Below are positions 43,427 to 52,287 of a stretch of DNA of 64,000 nucleotides, one piece after another (position 1 is the stretch's first letter; every line of letters begins with the position of its first letter). The translations under genes were made by a program, and so were the position numbers. The stretch is from Niveispirillum cyanobacteriorum. GTDB lineage: Bacteria; Pseudomonadota; Alphaproteobacteria; Azospirillales; Azospirillaceae. The stretch spans positions 744,001-808,000 of the forward strand of contig NZ_CP025613.1 of the NCBI RefSeq assembly GCF_002868735.1, written 5' to 3'. The notes under the pieces are model-generated. The model made no database searches and had not been told where the DNA came from. It saw only the letters and a list, made by a program, of their open reading frames with translations.

Positions 43427-44095
43427 TTATTTCGTCGCCGCGTACAGCGCGGCCAGTTCGGTGGCACGGGCGCGCAGCGCCTGCGGAGCGGTGCTGTCTT
43501 CCGACAGTTCCTTGAACAGGGAGGCGGCCCCGGCATTGTCACCGGCACGGGCAGCCAAAAGACCCGATGCCTCCGTCGCCGACGCCTTCCAGGCATTGCC
43601 GGCCTTCAACAGCGGTGCCAGACGGGTGCGCAGGGCGGCGGCATCACCGGTATCCAACTGCAACTGCACCGACAGGAGCGCTGCCAGATCGCGCAACATC
43701 GGATCGGTGCCAGCGGTGCTGGCAACCTGATCGTAAAGGGCGATGGCCTGATCACGCTCGCCCTGACGGGCGCGCAGGCCAGCCTCATACAGGCGGGCCA
43801 TATCGGCATGGCCGTCACCCAACTTGGCGCCAACGGCGGACAACGCGTCGGCAGCAGCCTTCAGGTCGGGCTGGCTGTTCTCGTCAGCGGGACGCAGCTT
43901 GGCCAGCGCCTCGGACAGGACTGCCGTGCGCTCCTCCATCCGGGTGGTGCGCCAGTGCTTCCAGCCGACATTGCCAGCCGTGGCCGCCACCACCAGAACG
44001 GCAGCCGCGATGACGAAACCGCCATACCGCTTCCAGAACGTCATGATCTGGTCGCGGCGCAGATCCTCGTCAACTTCGCGAAAGATATCGGACAT
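43427..44095 (-). CDS. yfgM: YfgM-like membrane-anchored TPR protein (DUF2133/TPR_21 type)
   Basis: 222 residues. Cytoplasmic start MSDIFREVDEDLRRDQIMTF, one membrane segment (~24-43, GGFVIAAAVLVVAATAGNVG), then a periplasmic helical region with TPR-like pairs (FEGG-free, rich in ALA..LYEAGLRARQGERDQAIAL). YfgM associates with the SecYEG translocon and periplasmic chaperones. Position directly before bamB-der is the strongest evidence. The 166 bp between its start and the terminator at 44297 should contain the operon promoter. Confidence 0.8.
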   Translation of the reverse strand: MSDIFREVDEDLRRDQIMTFWKRYGGFVIAAAVLVVAATAGNVGWKHWRTTRMEERTAVLSEALAKLRPADENSQPDLKAAADALSAVGAKLGDGHADMARLYEAGLRARQGERDQAIALYDQVASTAGTDPMLRDLAALLSVQLQLDTGDAAALRTRLAPLLKAGNAWKASATEASGLLAARAGDNAGAASLFKELSEDSTAPQALRARATELAALYAATK

Positions 44096-44261
44096 GCATC
44101 ACCCTCGGCCGCTTGCCGAACGAATAAATAAAGGGCGGCGATAGCAGACCCCCCGTTCCCGGTCAAGGCAGCTGCCCCCGCATCGTCCCCCTTGCACGCC
44201 CGGATAGGGCAGAACAAGCGGTGCGAACGCCGATACAATACGCTGCTTTCTGGCAATTGCG

Positions 44262-44297
44262 GGGCAAAAAGCAAAGGGGCGGCTCTTGGCCGCCCCT
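44262..44297 (-). terminator. Intrinsic terminator of the 44322-44996 regulator gene
   Basis: On the minus strand AGGGGCGGC (44289-44297) pairs with GCCGCCCCT (44275-44283) around a 5-base loop, followed by TTTGCTTTTTG. It begins 24 bp after the regulator stop. The perfect 9-bp GC-rich stem and T-rich tail make a strong terminator. Confidence 0.8.
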
Positions 44298-44321
44298 ATC
44301 CCTGTCCACCGCCGACCCGGA

Positions 44322-44996
44322 TCAGGCGCTGGTGACAACCGCTTCAACCACCGGCAGGTCCAGCCAATCGGCGGCAACCATGGCCTGGGTGCGGTTACGC
44401 ACGCCCAGCGCCTTGAAGATAGCCGTGATGTGAATCTTCACGGTCCCGACGGTAAGATCCAGCGCCTCGGAAATTTCCTGATTGTTGCGACCGGCCCGGA
44501 TCATCGACAGAATCTCACGCTGACGCGGGGTCAGCTGCTTGCCCGCATCTTCACGGAAGAAGCCGGCAGGCACAGGACCGGCCACCGTCATCAACGGCTC
44601 CCCACCCGGGCGCATGGCAACAACCGGCGGCACGAATACACCACCGTCGCGCACCACCTCCAGAGCGCTCAACAACTCATCACCGACATCGCTGCGGCGA
44701 ATGTAGGCACGCGCCCCTTCGCCCAGCGCGGCACGCATGCGGTCCGGGTCATTCCCGCCCACCGCGATCAGCGGTACGTTCGGGCAGCGCTGCACAAATT
44801 CCTTGATGGCGCCACGCACCGCCATGGTTGTGGAAACCATACCGACGATCAACGCTTTTGGGTTTGCCTTGGCCACCTGCGCCAGATCAGCCAGATCGGC
44901 GACCTCATCAACAGGGTCGATGACCCCAGCACGGCGCGCCAACTGGCGGACACGGGTAACGAACGCGGCTTCGTGATCGATCAGTATCAAACGCAT
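44322..44996 (-). CDS. NarL/LuxR-type regulator with degenerate (pseudo-)receiver
   Basis: 224 residues. The C-terminal helix-turn-helix is intact: LTPRQREILSMIRAGRNNQE, ISEALDLTVGTVKIHITAIF, ALGVRNRTQAMVAA (~150-212). The N-terminal ~120 residues have the receiver fold outline (LILIDHEAAFVTRVRQL) but lack the phospho-acceptor: the strand ends LIVGM where an Asp is expected. The acidic pair is DH rather than DD, and the conserved Lys is replaced in AYIRRSDVG. It is therefore probably phosphorylation-independent or ligand-gated. It has long flanking gaps and no kinase neighbour. Target genes are unknown. Confidence 0.85.
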   Translation of the reverse strand: MRLILIDHEAAFVTRVRQLARRAGVIDPVDEVADLADLAQVAKANPKALIVGMVSTTMAVRGAIKEFVQRCPNVPLIAVGGNDPDRMRAALGEGARAYIRRSDVGDELLSALEVVRDGGVFVPPVVAMRPGGEPLMTVAGPVPAGFFREDAGKQLTPRQREILSMIRAGRNNQEISEALDLTVGTVKIHITAIFKALGVRNRTQAMVAADWLDLPVVEAVVTSA

Positions 44997-45570
44997 TTCA
45001 ACGGCCTCTCAGGCTCCAACCGCAACCTGCCATGGATGCTGGGCACCGGCATTTCCCTACTATACACAAGCTTTCGGCTTCCTACAATTTTATGCAGCGT
45101 TCGCCGCGAAAATCGTCCAAGCCCTGGAAATCCTTGATATCCGCTGCTGACTCCTCCAGCCTTTCGCCTCCCCCTCCATACCACCAATAAGATGTAGAGG
45201 ACCTAGACCGTCGCCGAACACGCCAACGCTTTCTTATCAAGCACTTAAGTCGAGCTTCCCGCTCGGCCTGTATGCGCTAACAACTTCCTGCTGGCACTTA
45301 GGAAATTATTAACGGATCACCATTTCACCATCTGCTTATATCTAATAATAAATCAAAAATCTCAAAATGTAATACCCTTGTAACGCGCTATCCCTCAGGA
45401 TAGCGCAGGGACTGCCCCTCCTTAGGCGCATGAAGCTGCTGGCGCCTACGCGGCCCCCATGAAACATACTAAAATATGCCACCCGACTGAATTGCAGGGG
45501 CCATATGAGAAGGGGTGCGGCGCCCCGACAGCGCGGAACGACCGCCCCCAGGGTAAATGGCGTAATCCGG
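44997..45570. other. Gene-free gap between two LuxR-type regulators
   Basis: 574 bp with no convincing coding frame. The stretch about 45290-45380 is clearly AT-rich (runs such as TAATAATAAATCAAAAATC), against the GC-rich background. A perfect hairpin lies at 45385-45406. The rest should hold the promoter of the 44996 regulator and the 3' end of the 46266 regulator message. I see no tRNA or known riboswitch. Confidence 0.6.
45385..45406. repeat. Perfect 9-bp hairpin in the AT-rich gap
   Basis: GCGCTATCC (45385-45393), loop CTCA, GGATAGCGC (45398-45406). No immediate T-run on either strand, though the minus strand becomes T-rich about 15 bases further on. It lies 165 bp beyond the stop of the 46266 regulator and may mark that transcript's end. 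Confidence 0.55.
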
Positions 45571-46266
45571 TCAGGCCGAGGCCACGCCGGCCACAGCAGG
45601 GCCATCACTGTTCGCGGCCTGCGTACCTTCTGATGCGCCGAGTCCATTATTCATGGCCCAGATTGCGGCCTGGGTGCGGTTGACGGCATTGATTTTTCGT
45701 AACAGGCTTTTCAGATGGACCTTAACGGTCGCTTCCGTGATGCCCAGGTTGGCGGCAATGATCTTGTTGCTGTCGCCGTCGATCAGGCATCGCAGAATCT
45801 GCGTCTCACGCTGCGACAGGCCTTTGCGCAGGGCCGTGATCTCCGTGGCCGGCTGCGGCTGCACCTGACCCGTGACCAGAAGGTCGGCGAGATGGGTCGG
45901 GAACACCTTCTCCCCCATCATCACCAGACGCAGCGACTGGGCCAGCGCATCGGCTGACATGTCCTTCATGAGATATCCTGCGACCCCAACCTCCAGCGCC
46001 TGGGTCAGGCGTCGAGCGTCAAGCCCGCCCGTCAGGATCACCATCGGCACTGGCATCGCCTGGCGAAGCTGCGACAGCCGCGCCATGGCCGATACATCCT
46101 CACCCGGATCGACCAGGATCAAGTCAGCCGCCGTCGGTGGTTCCGCCACAAGAGCTTCTTCTATGCTGGCAAATTCCGCCGCCACATTGAACGGCACATC
46201 CAGCAGCAGGCGGCTCAGCCCCTCCCGGAACAGCTTGTTCGCGTCGATCAGAATAACGGTCTGCAT
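45571..46266 (-). CDS. NarL/LuxR-type response regulator
   Basis: 231 residues, start MQTVILIDANKLF at 46266 with GTGAGGG upstream. The receiver (~1-120) keeps the presumed acceptor Asp in LILVDPGED, a Thr in MVILTGG and Lys in GYLMKDMS, but the first acidic pair is DA instead of DD, so Mg2+ binding may be weak. The helix-turn-helix (~150-210) is LSQRETQILRCLIDGDSNKI, IAANLGITEATVKVHLKSLL, KINAVNRTQAAIWAMNN. It is similar in size and HTH sequence to the 44996 regulator, suggesting an old duplication. No sensor kinase is nearby. Confidence 0.85.
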   Translation of the reverse strand: MQTVILIDANKLFREGLSRLLLDVPFNVAAEFASIEEALVAEPPTAADLILVDPGEDVSAMARLSQLRQAMPVPMVILTGGLDARRLTQALEVGVAGYLMKDMSADALAQSLRLVMMGEKVFPTHLADLLVTGQVQPQPATEITALRKGLSQRETQILRCLIDGDSNKIIAANLGITEATVKVHLKSLLRKINAVNRTQAAIWAMNNGLGASEGTQAANSDGPAVAGVASA

Positions 46267-46754
46267 ATCTTGGCCCTCACTGAACGGCACCGGCCCCCAT
46301 TCGGTGGGGGAATGGTCAGGCGACCTTCCGGCGACAATTTCCAACTTAATAGACTTTAGCCTTCCACGAAGGATTCCAATAGCTCTCTAAGGCCGTATTT
46401 CATGAATACTTTCGGCCTATGCCAGTAAATCTGCCCAGAAATTGTCAGAATTGGGCCGTCAGTTTGCCCTATCCGCATAACGTCATAGCCAAAATTGACA
46501 GGCAGCACCAAGACGCCCTATCGCGATTATCATCGTATTTCTGATGCAGATTTAAATCATATTAGATCGAAATTGGTTTTAATTCTGGCTAACCCTATTA
46601 CCGGAACAGGGTAGGCAGCAGCATAGCCACCCATGCGCCATGCGCAATGCGAGACACACGGGATCGCATAGATGATGCTGCACCGCAGCAGAGCAGCGGC
46701 CTGACGATCCCTGTGGATGAATAGCAATTCATATTCATTTGGAAGGGTTTATCA
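46267..46754. other. Gene-free control region upstream of the 46266 regulator
   Basis: About 490 bp without a credible coding frame. It has lower GC than its surroundings, especially 46380-46590. A TTGACA at 46495-46500 followed 17-18 bp later by CTATCG is a weak plus-strand promoter candidate. It includes a short CCCTAT...ACAGGG imperfect repeat near 46595. Together with the following hairpin chain the gap reaches 893 bp, the longest in the window. Confidence 0.5.
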
Positions 46755-46980
46755 GGGGACAACGCAGTCCCCACGGAACATCTGGGTTCCAAGCGGCACA
46801 CCGATGATTGTCCACCGGTGGCACCAGAAATGGCAACAGCCCCGAAATGGGGCTGTCTTTATGCTTGCCATCGGCCCGCATTGGAGCCATATTTTGCATC
46901 GCAGCACGTTGTGCTGCTTGCCCTTATCGGGCGTTTCCTCCCTAAACTCAGGCCGCTCATGTAGCGGCCTTTCTTTTTGC
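46755..46980 (+). ncRNA. Candidate structured small RNA: chain of hairpins ending in an intrinsic terminator
   Basis: At least five stems occur within 226 bases: GGGGAC/GTCCCC (46755-46772), GGAAC/GTTCC (46775-46790), CACCG/CGGTG (46799-46820), ACAGCCCC/GGGGCTGT (46836-46856) and GCAGCAC/GTGCTGC (46901-46917). AGGCCGCT/AGCGGCCT (46950-46970) follows, with TTCTTTTTG after it. T-rich tails follow the 46836 and 46950 stems only on the plus strand, and no plus-strand protein gene lies upstream that would need a terminator. It matches no RNA family I can recognise (not SRP, RNase P, tmRNA or an obvious 6S). Expression is unproven. Confidence 0.45.
46950..46979 (+). terminator. Intrinsic terminator at the end of the hairpin chain
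   Basis: Perfect 8-bp stem AGGCCGCT (46950-46957) / AGCGGCCT (46963-46970) with loop CATGT, followed by TTCTTTTT. Strong by structure and tail, and plus-strand oriented. Confidence 0.8.
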
Positions 46981-47159
46981 CCGCTTCATGCGCCCGGAAC
47001 GTACCGCTTGAAACAAGTGAAACGCGCCGGCCTGGGTGACGACTATTTCTTTCAAATCGCGCCCTGGGTCAAGCCATTTTCTTCCCAAGGCTTAAAAAAG
47101 TCTTAAGTACAGGCCATCGGACCGATATCGCCAGCCGATAGATCGCCATGCTATCGATA

Positions 47160-47546
47160 TCACCCCGCCAATCCCTCCAGAATCGGGCAATGGGGGCGGT
47201 CATCGCCCTGGCAACGGTCGGCAAGGTCGGTCAGGCTAGCGCGCATGACCTGAAGCTCGGCGATCTTGCGGTCCAAGGTCGCGATATGGTCCAGCGCCAG
47301 CTTCTTCACCTCGCAGGACGAGCGCTCGCGGTCGCCCCATAGGCGCAGCAACGCGTCGATATCCTCCAGCGCGAAGCCCAGATCACGAGCGTGACGGATG
47401 AAGCGCAGGGAATGGATATCGGCCTCGGCATAGACCCGATAGCCGGCAACGGTGCGCAGGGCCGGCTTGATCAGGCCGATGCATTCATAATGCCGGATCA
47501 TCTTGGCCGACACGCCTGTGGCCGCTGCCACCTCTCCGATATTCAT
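47160..47546 (-). CDS. cueR: Copper-responsive MerR-family regulator CueR
   Basis: 128 residues, start MNIGEVAAATGVS at 47546 with GGGGAGGG upstream. The MerR winged helix (~1-70: MIRHYECIGLIKPALRTVAG, YRVYAEADIHSLRFIRHARD, LGFALEDIDALL) is followed by the dimerisation helix and a C-terminal metal loop CQGDDRPHC, with two Cys spaced as in CueR for linear Cu(I) binding. It would activate copper export genes, which are not in this window. It ends near the hairpin-rich gap. Confidence 0.88.
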   Translation of the reverse strand: MNIGEVAAATGVSAKMIRHYECIGLIKPALRTVAGYRVYAEADIHSLRFIRHARDLGFALEDIDALLRLWGDRERSSCEVKKLALDHIATLDRKIAELQVMRASLTDLADRCQGDDRPHCPILEGLAG

Positions 47547-47583
47547 CATTCCCTCCCCTGCCTGTAGCAGCCCCAGCATGGCG

Positions 47584-47620
47584 TAAAAAAAACCCCGTCG
47601 CCATCGGGCGCCGGGGTTTT
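47584..47620 (-). terminator. Intrinsic terminator upstream of cueR, minus-strand oriented
   Basis: CCCCG (47593-47597) and CGGGG (47612-47616) with an inner CGCC/GGCG, flanked by AAAA/TTTT. On the minus strand an eight-T run follows (complement of 47585-47592). It lies 38 bp upstream of the cueR start, so it would end a minus-strand RNA beginning before cueR, or act as a leader attenuator. A weaker plus-strand tail TTTTG also exists. Confidence 0.65.
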
Positions 47621-47833
47621 GAAGGTGGGAACTTCTGGGAGGGAAACAACAGAAGATGTTGCTGAAGGTAGTTATATGGGTAGAGGGGTTATGGAATGGT
47701 TAATCCCGGTAACCGCGAACGCAGCTCTGCACTGCGGCAATGCATAGGTGGCACCACGACCCCTGATCGCTTCCCCACTGCCCCCACGATGCGCTATCAC
47801 CCACCCCTTGTTTCTTCTTCCAAGGCCTGCTGC

Positions 47834-50197
47834 ATGCTGTCCATCGCCCATAAGATCGCCGCCGAACTGTCCGTACGCACCGCCCAGGTGGAGGCGGCGG
47901 TGGGCCTGCTGGATGAGGGATCGACCGTTCCCTTCATCGCCCGCTACCGCAAGGAAGTAACGGGCGGGCTGGACGACACACAGCTGCGCAATCTGGAAGA
48001 ACGCCTGCGTTACCTGCGGGAGATGGAGGAGCGGCGCGCCACCATTCTGGCCAGCATCAACGAACAGGGCAAGATGACGCCCGAGCTGGCCAAGCAGATC
48101 GACGAGGCCGATACCAAGACCCGGCTGGAGGACCTGTACCTTCCCTATCGCCCCAAGCGCCGCACCAAGGCGATGATCGCGCGGGAGGCCGGGCTGGAAC
48201 CGCTGGCCGACCGTCTGCTGTCCACCCCCACGTGCTCGCCGGAGAATGAGGCCGCCGGCTTTGTCAGTGCGGACAAGAATGTCGCCGATGTGAAGGCGGC
48301 CCTGGAGGGGGCGCGCGCCATCCTGGTGGAACGGATGGGCGAAGATGCGACCCTGGTTGGCCGCCTGCGCGACTTTTCTCAGTCCCAGGGCCGCGTTGTG
48401 TCGGGTCTGGTGGAGGGCAAGGCCGAGGAAGGGGCCAAGTTCAGCGATTATTTCGACTTCTCCGAACCGCTGACCAAGATGCCGTCGCACCGCGCGCTGG
48501 CCCTATTCCGGGGCCGTGCCGCCGGTGTTCTGGATTTGAAGCTGGCGGTGGGCGATGAGCCGCCGGCGGGCAGCCCGCATCCGGCGGAAGGCCTGATCGC
48601 CGCCGCCTTTGGCATTCAGGACCGGGGCCGGCCCGCCGACCGCTGGCTGGCCGAATGCTGCCGCTGGGCGTGGAAGACCAAGATTTCCCTGCATATCGAA
48701 CTGGACCTGATGAATGTCCTGCGCGAGAAGGCGGAGGATGAGGCCATCCATGTCTTTGGCCGCAACCTGAAGGACCTGCTGCTGGCCCCCCCCGCCGGAC
48801 AGCGTTCCACCCTGGGCCTTGACCCCGGCATCCGCACCGGCGTGAAGGTGGCCGTGGTCGATGCCACGGGCAAGCTGCTGGAGACCACCACCGTTTATCC
48901 ACACGAGCCGCGCAAGGATTGGCAGGGATCACTGGCCACGCTGGCCGCATTGGTCAAGCGCCATGACGTGGACCTGATCGCCATCGGCAATGGTACCGCC
49001 AGCCGGGAGACGGACAAGCTGGCCGCCGACCTGATCGCCCTGCTGCCCGATCACCGCATCACCAAGGTGATGGTGTCGGAGGCGGGCGCGTCGGTTTACT
49101 CCGCGTCGGAAGTGGCAGCTTTGGAGTTCCCCAAGCTGGACGTCAGCCTGCGCGGTGCCGTCTCTATCGCCCGGCGTTTGCAGGACCCGCTGGCCGAACT
49201 GGTGAAGATCGATCCGAAATCCATCGGCGTCGGCCAGTACCAGCATGATGTCAGCCCCGCCAAGCTGTCGCGCGCTCTGGATGCCGTGGTCGAGGATTGC
49301 GTGAACGGGGTCGGCGTTGACCTGAACACCGCGTCGGTGCCGCTGTTGGCCCGCGTGTCGGGCCTGTCGGAAACGGTCGCAAAGAATGTCATCGCGTTCC
49401 GCGATGAAAAGGGTGCCTTCCGTTCCCGCCGGCAATTGCTGGACGTGCCGCGCCTGGGGCCGAAGGCGTTTGAGCAGGCGGCAGGCTTCCTTCGCATCCG
49501 CGACGGGGAGAACCCGCTGGACGGCTCCTCGGTCCATCCGGAGGCCTATCCAGTGGTCGAACGCATCCTGAAGAAGACCGGCCGGCCGCTCGCCAAGCTG
49601 ATCGGCGATGTCGGCTTCCTGCAATCGCTCGACCCCGCCGATTTCACGGATGAGAAGTTTGGCATCCCCACCGTCAGCGACATCCTGAAAGAACTGGAGA
49701 AACCGGGCCGCGACCCGCGCCCGGAATTCAAGACCGCTCAGTTCAAGGATGGTGTGGAAGAGCTGAAGGATTTGCAGTTGGGCATGGTGCTGGAAGGGGT
49801 GGTGACCAACGTCACCGCCTTCGGTGCCTTCGTCGATGTCGGCGTGCATCAGGATGGGCTGGTCCATATCAGCCAGCTTTCCCATACCTTCGTGAAGGAC
49901 CCGCACAGCGTCGTGAAAGCCGGCGACATTGTGAAGGTCAAGGTCATGGAAGTGGACCTGAAGCGCAAGCGCGTGGCCCTGACCATGAAGCTGGACGAAC
50001 GCCCCGCCCCCGCACGGCCCGCCGCCCCGACAGGTGACCGCCGCGATGACCGGCGCGGCCCACCGCCCTCGCGGGCACCGCAGGGCCAACAGCGTCCGCC
50101 GCAGCAGAACAACCCGCCGCCGAGGAAGCCGGCCCCGGTGGAGGACAATGCATTCGCCGCAGCGTTTGCGGCGGCCAAGGCGAAGGGCAAGCGATAA
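47834..50197 (+). CDS. tex: Transcription accessory protein Tex (S1 RNA-binding)
   Basis: 787 residues, start [14 protein letters not shown] at 47834. Tex is a nucleic-acid-binding protein tied to transcription and RNA turnover. Domains: N-terminal helical Tex_N (~1-190, [20 protein letters not shown]), YqgF/RNase H-like ([20 protein letters not shown], ~325-345), helix-hairpin-helix ([20 protein letters not shown], ~490-510) and S1 ([20 protein letters not shown], ~650-720). The last ~65 residues are Pro/Arg/Gln-rich and probably disordered. The start is chosen from the family N-terminus; the ribosome site is weak. Confidence 0.95.
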   Translation: MLSIAHKIAAELSVRTAQVEAAVGLLDEGSTVPFIARYRKEVTGGLDDTQLRNLEERLRYLREMEERRATILASINEQGKMTPELAKQIDEADTKTRLEDLYLPYRPKRRTKAMIAREAGLEPLADRLLSTPTCSPENEAAGFVSADKNVADVKAALEGARAILVERMGEDATLVGRLRDFSQSQGRVVSGLVEGKAEEGAKFSDYFDFSEPLTKMPSHRALALFRGRAAGVLDLKLAVGDEPPAGSPHPAEGLIAAAFGIQDRGRPADRWLAECCRWAWKTKISLHIELDLMNVLREKAEDEAIHVFGRNLKDLLLAPPAGQRSTLGLDPGIRTGVKVAVVDATGKLLETTTVYPHEPRKDWQGSLATLAALVKRHDVDLIAIGNGTASRETDKLAADLIALLPDHRITKVMVSEAGASVYSASEVAALEFPKLDVSLRGAVSIARRLQDPLAELVKIDPKSIGVGQYQHDVSPAKLSRALDAVVEDCVNGVGVDLNTASVPLLARVSGLSETVAKNVIAFRDEKGAFRSRRQLLDVPRLGPKAFEQAAGFLRIRDGENPLDGSSVHPEAYPVVERILKKTGRPLAKLIGDVGFLQSLDPADFTDEKFGIPTVSDILKELEKPGRDPRPEFKTAQFKDGVEELKDLQLGMVLEGVVTNVTAFGAFVDVGVHQDGLVHISQLSHTFVKDPHSVVKAGDIVKVKVMEVDLKRKRVALTMKLDERPAPARPAAPTGDRRDDRRGPPPSRAPQGQQRPPQQNNPPPRKPAPVEDNAFAAAFAAAKAKGKR

Positions 50198-50260
50198 CGC
50201 CGCCGACCGCCCGTAAAAAGCCGCAATCCCCCCGTCTGCTTCATCCTCGGCAGTCGGGGG

Positions 50261-50590
50261 ATGTCCGTGCGTTACCTGTCACTTATCGGTCTGGCACTGG
50301 CCCTGACTGCTTGCGCGCAGACACCTGCGCCCGAGCCAACGGCAACCCCACCGCCACAGCCAACAAGCGTCGATAACGGCCTGGGCAGCCAGTTCGGCAA
50401 TTATGAGAATTATGAGACGGGCAGCACCCACCAAAGCCCGTCCGGCCCCTGCCCGATCTATGCCTGGGACCGGCCAATCAGCGGCGGGCGGATCATCCGC
50501 TATCTTTCCGCCGCCTGCCCCGCCCCTCAACCGGGCCGCCCGGATGCGGTGCGGATCGTGGATCTGGGCCGACAGGTCATCACACTGTAA
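50261..50590 (+). CDS. Small putative lipoprotein
   Basis: 109 residues. The N-terminus MSVRYLSLIGLALALTACAQ is a lipoprotein signal with lipobox LTAC. The mature part starts with a Pro/Thr-rich linker (PAPEPTATPPPQPTSVDNG) and has two Cys (SGPCPIYAW, LSAACPAP) that could form a disulfide. No family recognised. It is preceded by a G-rich ribosome site, 63 bp after tex, and followed by a bidirectional terminator. Confidence 0.6.
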   Translation: MSVRYLSLIGLALALTACAQTPAPEPTATPPPQPTSVDNGLGSQFGNYENYETGSTHQSPSGPCPIYAWDRPISGGRIIRYLSAACPAPQPGRPDAVRIVDLGRQVITL

Positions 50591-50594
50591 ACGA

Positions 50595-50625
50595 AAAGGG
50601 CCGGCCCAAACCGGACCGGCCCTTT
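50595..50625. terminator. Bidirectional intrinsic terminator
   Basis: AAAGGGCCGG (50595-50604) and CCGGCCCTTT (50616-50625) form a perfect 10-bp stem with an 11-base loop. It lies between the small lipoprotein gene (ends 50590) and the convergent dehydrogenase gene (ends 50645) and can end both transcripts. Confidence 0.8.
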
Positions 50626-50644
50626 CCCCTGTCGTACATGACGA

Positions 50645-51394
50645 TCAATAAGTCGTGCGGCCACCGGAAATGTCGAAGGTCGACGCGGTAGTGAAGCTGC
50701 ACTCGGCGCTGGCCATCCAACTGATCATGGCCGCAACTTCATGCACCTCGCCCAGACGCCCCGCGGGGATCTTGGACAGCATGTAATCGACCTGGCTCTG
50801 CGGCAACTGTTCCAGGATCGGGCTTTTGAAGGTGGCGGGCGTCAGGGCGTTGACGCGGATGCCGGTCTTGGCCAGTTCCTTGCCCAGCGACTTGGTAAAA
50901 CCGATCACACCCGCCTTGGATGCCGAGTAGGCAGAGGCATTGGGGTTGCCTTCCTTGCCGGCCACCGAGGAGACATTGACGATGCGGCCATAATCATTCT
51001 TCAGCATGTGCGGGATGACCGCACGGCAGCAATAAAACAGGCCGTTCAGATTGATGTCGATGACCCGACGCCAGCTATCCAGCGGGAATTCCTGCACCGG
51101 AACGGTCGCCCCCGTGATTCCGGCGCTGGCGATTAGCACATCGACACGGCCTAGCTTTGCGGCCACCGCGTCCGCTGCCGCCTGCACAGCCTCGGCATCG
51201 GTCACATCAAGCTGTACTGCATCGACGGCACCCGTCGCGGCCTTGGCATCGGCCAGGGCATCGGCATTCATGTCCCAGAGGACGACCTTGGCCCCCTCCT
51301 GCGTCAGGCGGGCTGCGACTTCCCGGCCCACGCCCGACGCGCCGCCGGTAACAATGGCGACCTGGCCCTTGAAACGGTCGGCATAGATGCTCAT
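50645..51394 (-). CDS. SDR dehydrogenase, probable 2-keto-3-deoxy-L-rhamnonate 4-dehydrogenase
   Basis: 249 residues. NAD(P)-binding TGGASGVG (~16-23), the NAG-equivalent ASAGITGA and catalytic Ser-Tyr-Lys (VSSVAGKEGN, AYSASK) are in place. Neighbours decide the likely role: with L-rhamnonate dehydratase and a FAH-family hydrolase it fits the LRA5 step of the Sphingomonas-type L-rhamnose route, oxidation of 2-keto-3-deoxy-L-rhamnonate at C4. A fuconate-pathway relative is the alternative. It overlaps the hydrolase gene by 4 bases and is last in the operon. Confidence 0.78.
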   Translation of the reverse strand: MSIYADRFKGQVAIVTGGASGVGREVAARLTQEGAKVVLWDMNADALADAKAATGAVDAVQLDVTDAEAVQAAADAVAAKLGRVDVLIASAGITGATVPVQEFPLDSWRRVIDINLNGLFYCCRAVIPHMLKNDYGRIVNVSSVAGKEGNPNASAYSASKAGVIGFTKSLGKELAKTGIRVNALTPATFKSPILEQLPQSQVDYMLSKIPAGRLGEVHEVAAMISWMASAECSFTTASTFDISGGRTTY

Positions 51395-52254
51395 GCCACA
51401 CCTTCCTGGGTCCAGGCGACAACGTCCTGGCGCTGCTCGCCCAGTTTTTCGATGCCCAGGCGTATGACGTCGCCGGCCTTCAGATATTTCGGCTCCGGCT
51501 TCTGGCCCAGGCCCACGCCCGGCGGGGTGCCGGTGGTGATCAGATCACCCGGTTCCAGCGTGATGAACTGGCTGATATAGGCGACCAGCTGCCGGCAGGT
51601 GAAGATCATGGTCTTGCTGCTGCCATTCTGATAGCGGTGACCGTTCACCTCCAGCCACATGGACAGGTTTTGGGGATCGCCCACCTCGTCCGACGTCACG
51701 ACCCAGGGGCCGACGGGACCGAACGTGTCGCAGCCCTTGCCCTTGTCCCAGGTGCCGCCGCGTTCGATCTGGAACGCGCGTTCCGACACGTCATTGATCA
51801 GGACATATCCCGCGACATGGTCCAGCGCGTTCTCCTCGCTGACATAGCGCGCGCGGCTGCCGATGACGATGCCCAGTTCCACTTCCCAGTCGGTCTTTTC
51901 CGATCCCTTGGGGATCATCACCGGGTCATTGGGGCCGGTCAGGCAGGAGATGGCCTTGGTGAACAGCACCGGCTCCGTCGGGATGGGCAGGTTGCTTTCG
52001 GCGGCATGGTCGGCGAAGTTCAGGCCGACTGCGATGAACTTGCGCACGCCATTGATGGGCACACCATAGCGTGGGGACCCTTCGACGGCCGGCAGGCTGG
52101 CCGGGTCGATGGCGGCGATCTTGGCCAGACCGGCGGGCGACAGCACGTCCGGGGTGATGTCAGACACGATGCCGGACAGGTCGCGGATGGTGCCGGTGGC
52201 ATCCATCAGGCCCGGCTTTTCCTGGCCCTTGGGGCCGTAACGCAGCAGTTTCAT
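51391..52254 (-). CDS. FAH-family hydrolase, probable 2,4-diketo-3-deoxy-L-rhamnonate hydrolase
   Basis: 287 residues. The start MKLLRYGPKGQEKPGLMD and the metal-binding core (DWEVELGIVIGSRARYV, GYVLINDVSERAFQ, FGPVGPWVVTSDEV, LEPGDLITTGTPPGVGLGQK) are typical of the fumarylacetoacetate hydrolase family members that cleave 2,4-diketo-3-deoxy sugar acids. In the rhamnose route (LRA6) the products are pyruvate and L-lactate. It lies 33 bp after the L-rhamnonate dehydratase gene and overlaps the dehydrogenase gene, so the three genes are one operon. Confidence 0.82.
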   Translation of the reverse strand: MKLLRYGPKGQEKPGLMDATGTIRDLSGIVSDITPDVLSPAGLAKIAAIDPASLPAVEGSPRYGVPINGVRKFIAVGLNFADHAAESNLPIPTEPVLFTKAISCLTGPNDPVMIPKGSEKTDWEVELGIVIGSRARYVSEENALDHVAGYVLINDVSERAFQIERGGTWDKGKGCDTFGPVGPWVVTSDEVGDPQNLSMWLEVNGHRYQNGSSKTMIFTCRQLVAYISQFITLEPGDLITTGTPPGVGLGQKPEPKYLKAGDVIRLGIEKLGEQRQDVVAWTQEGVA

Positions 52255-52287
52255 GATAAGTGGCTTTCGTGATCGGAAATGATTGGA

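Noticed and set aside
46717-47106. 129-codon plus-strand frame across the hairpin chain
   Set aside because: Contains many rare-looking codons and Cys/His/Trp-rich sequence, is interrupted by terminator structures, and has no ribosome site.
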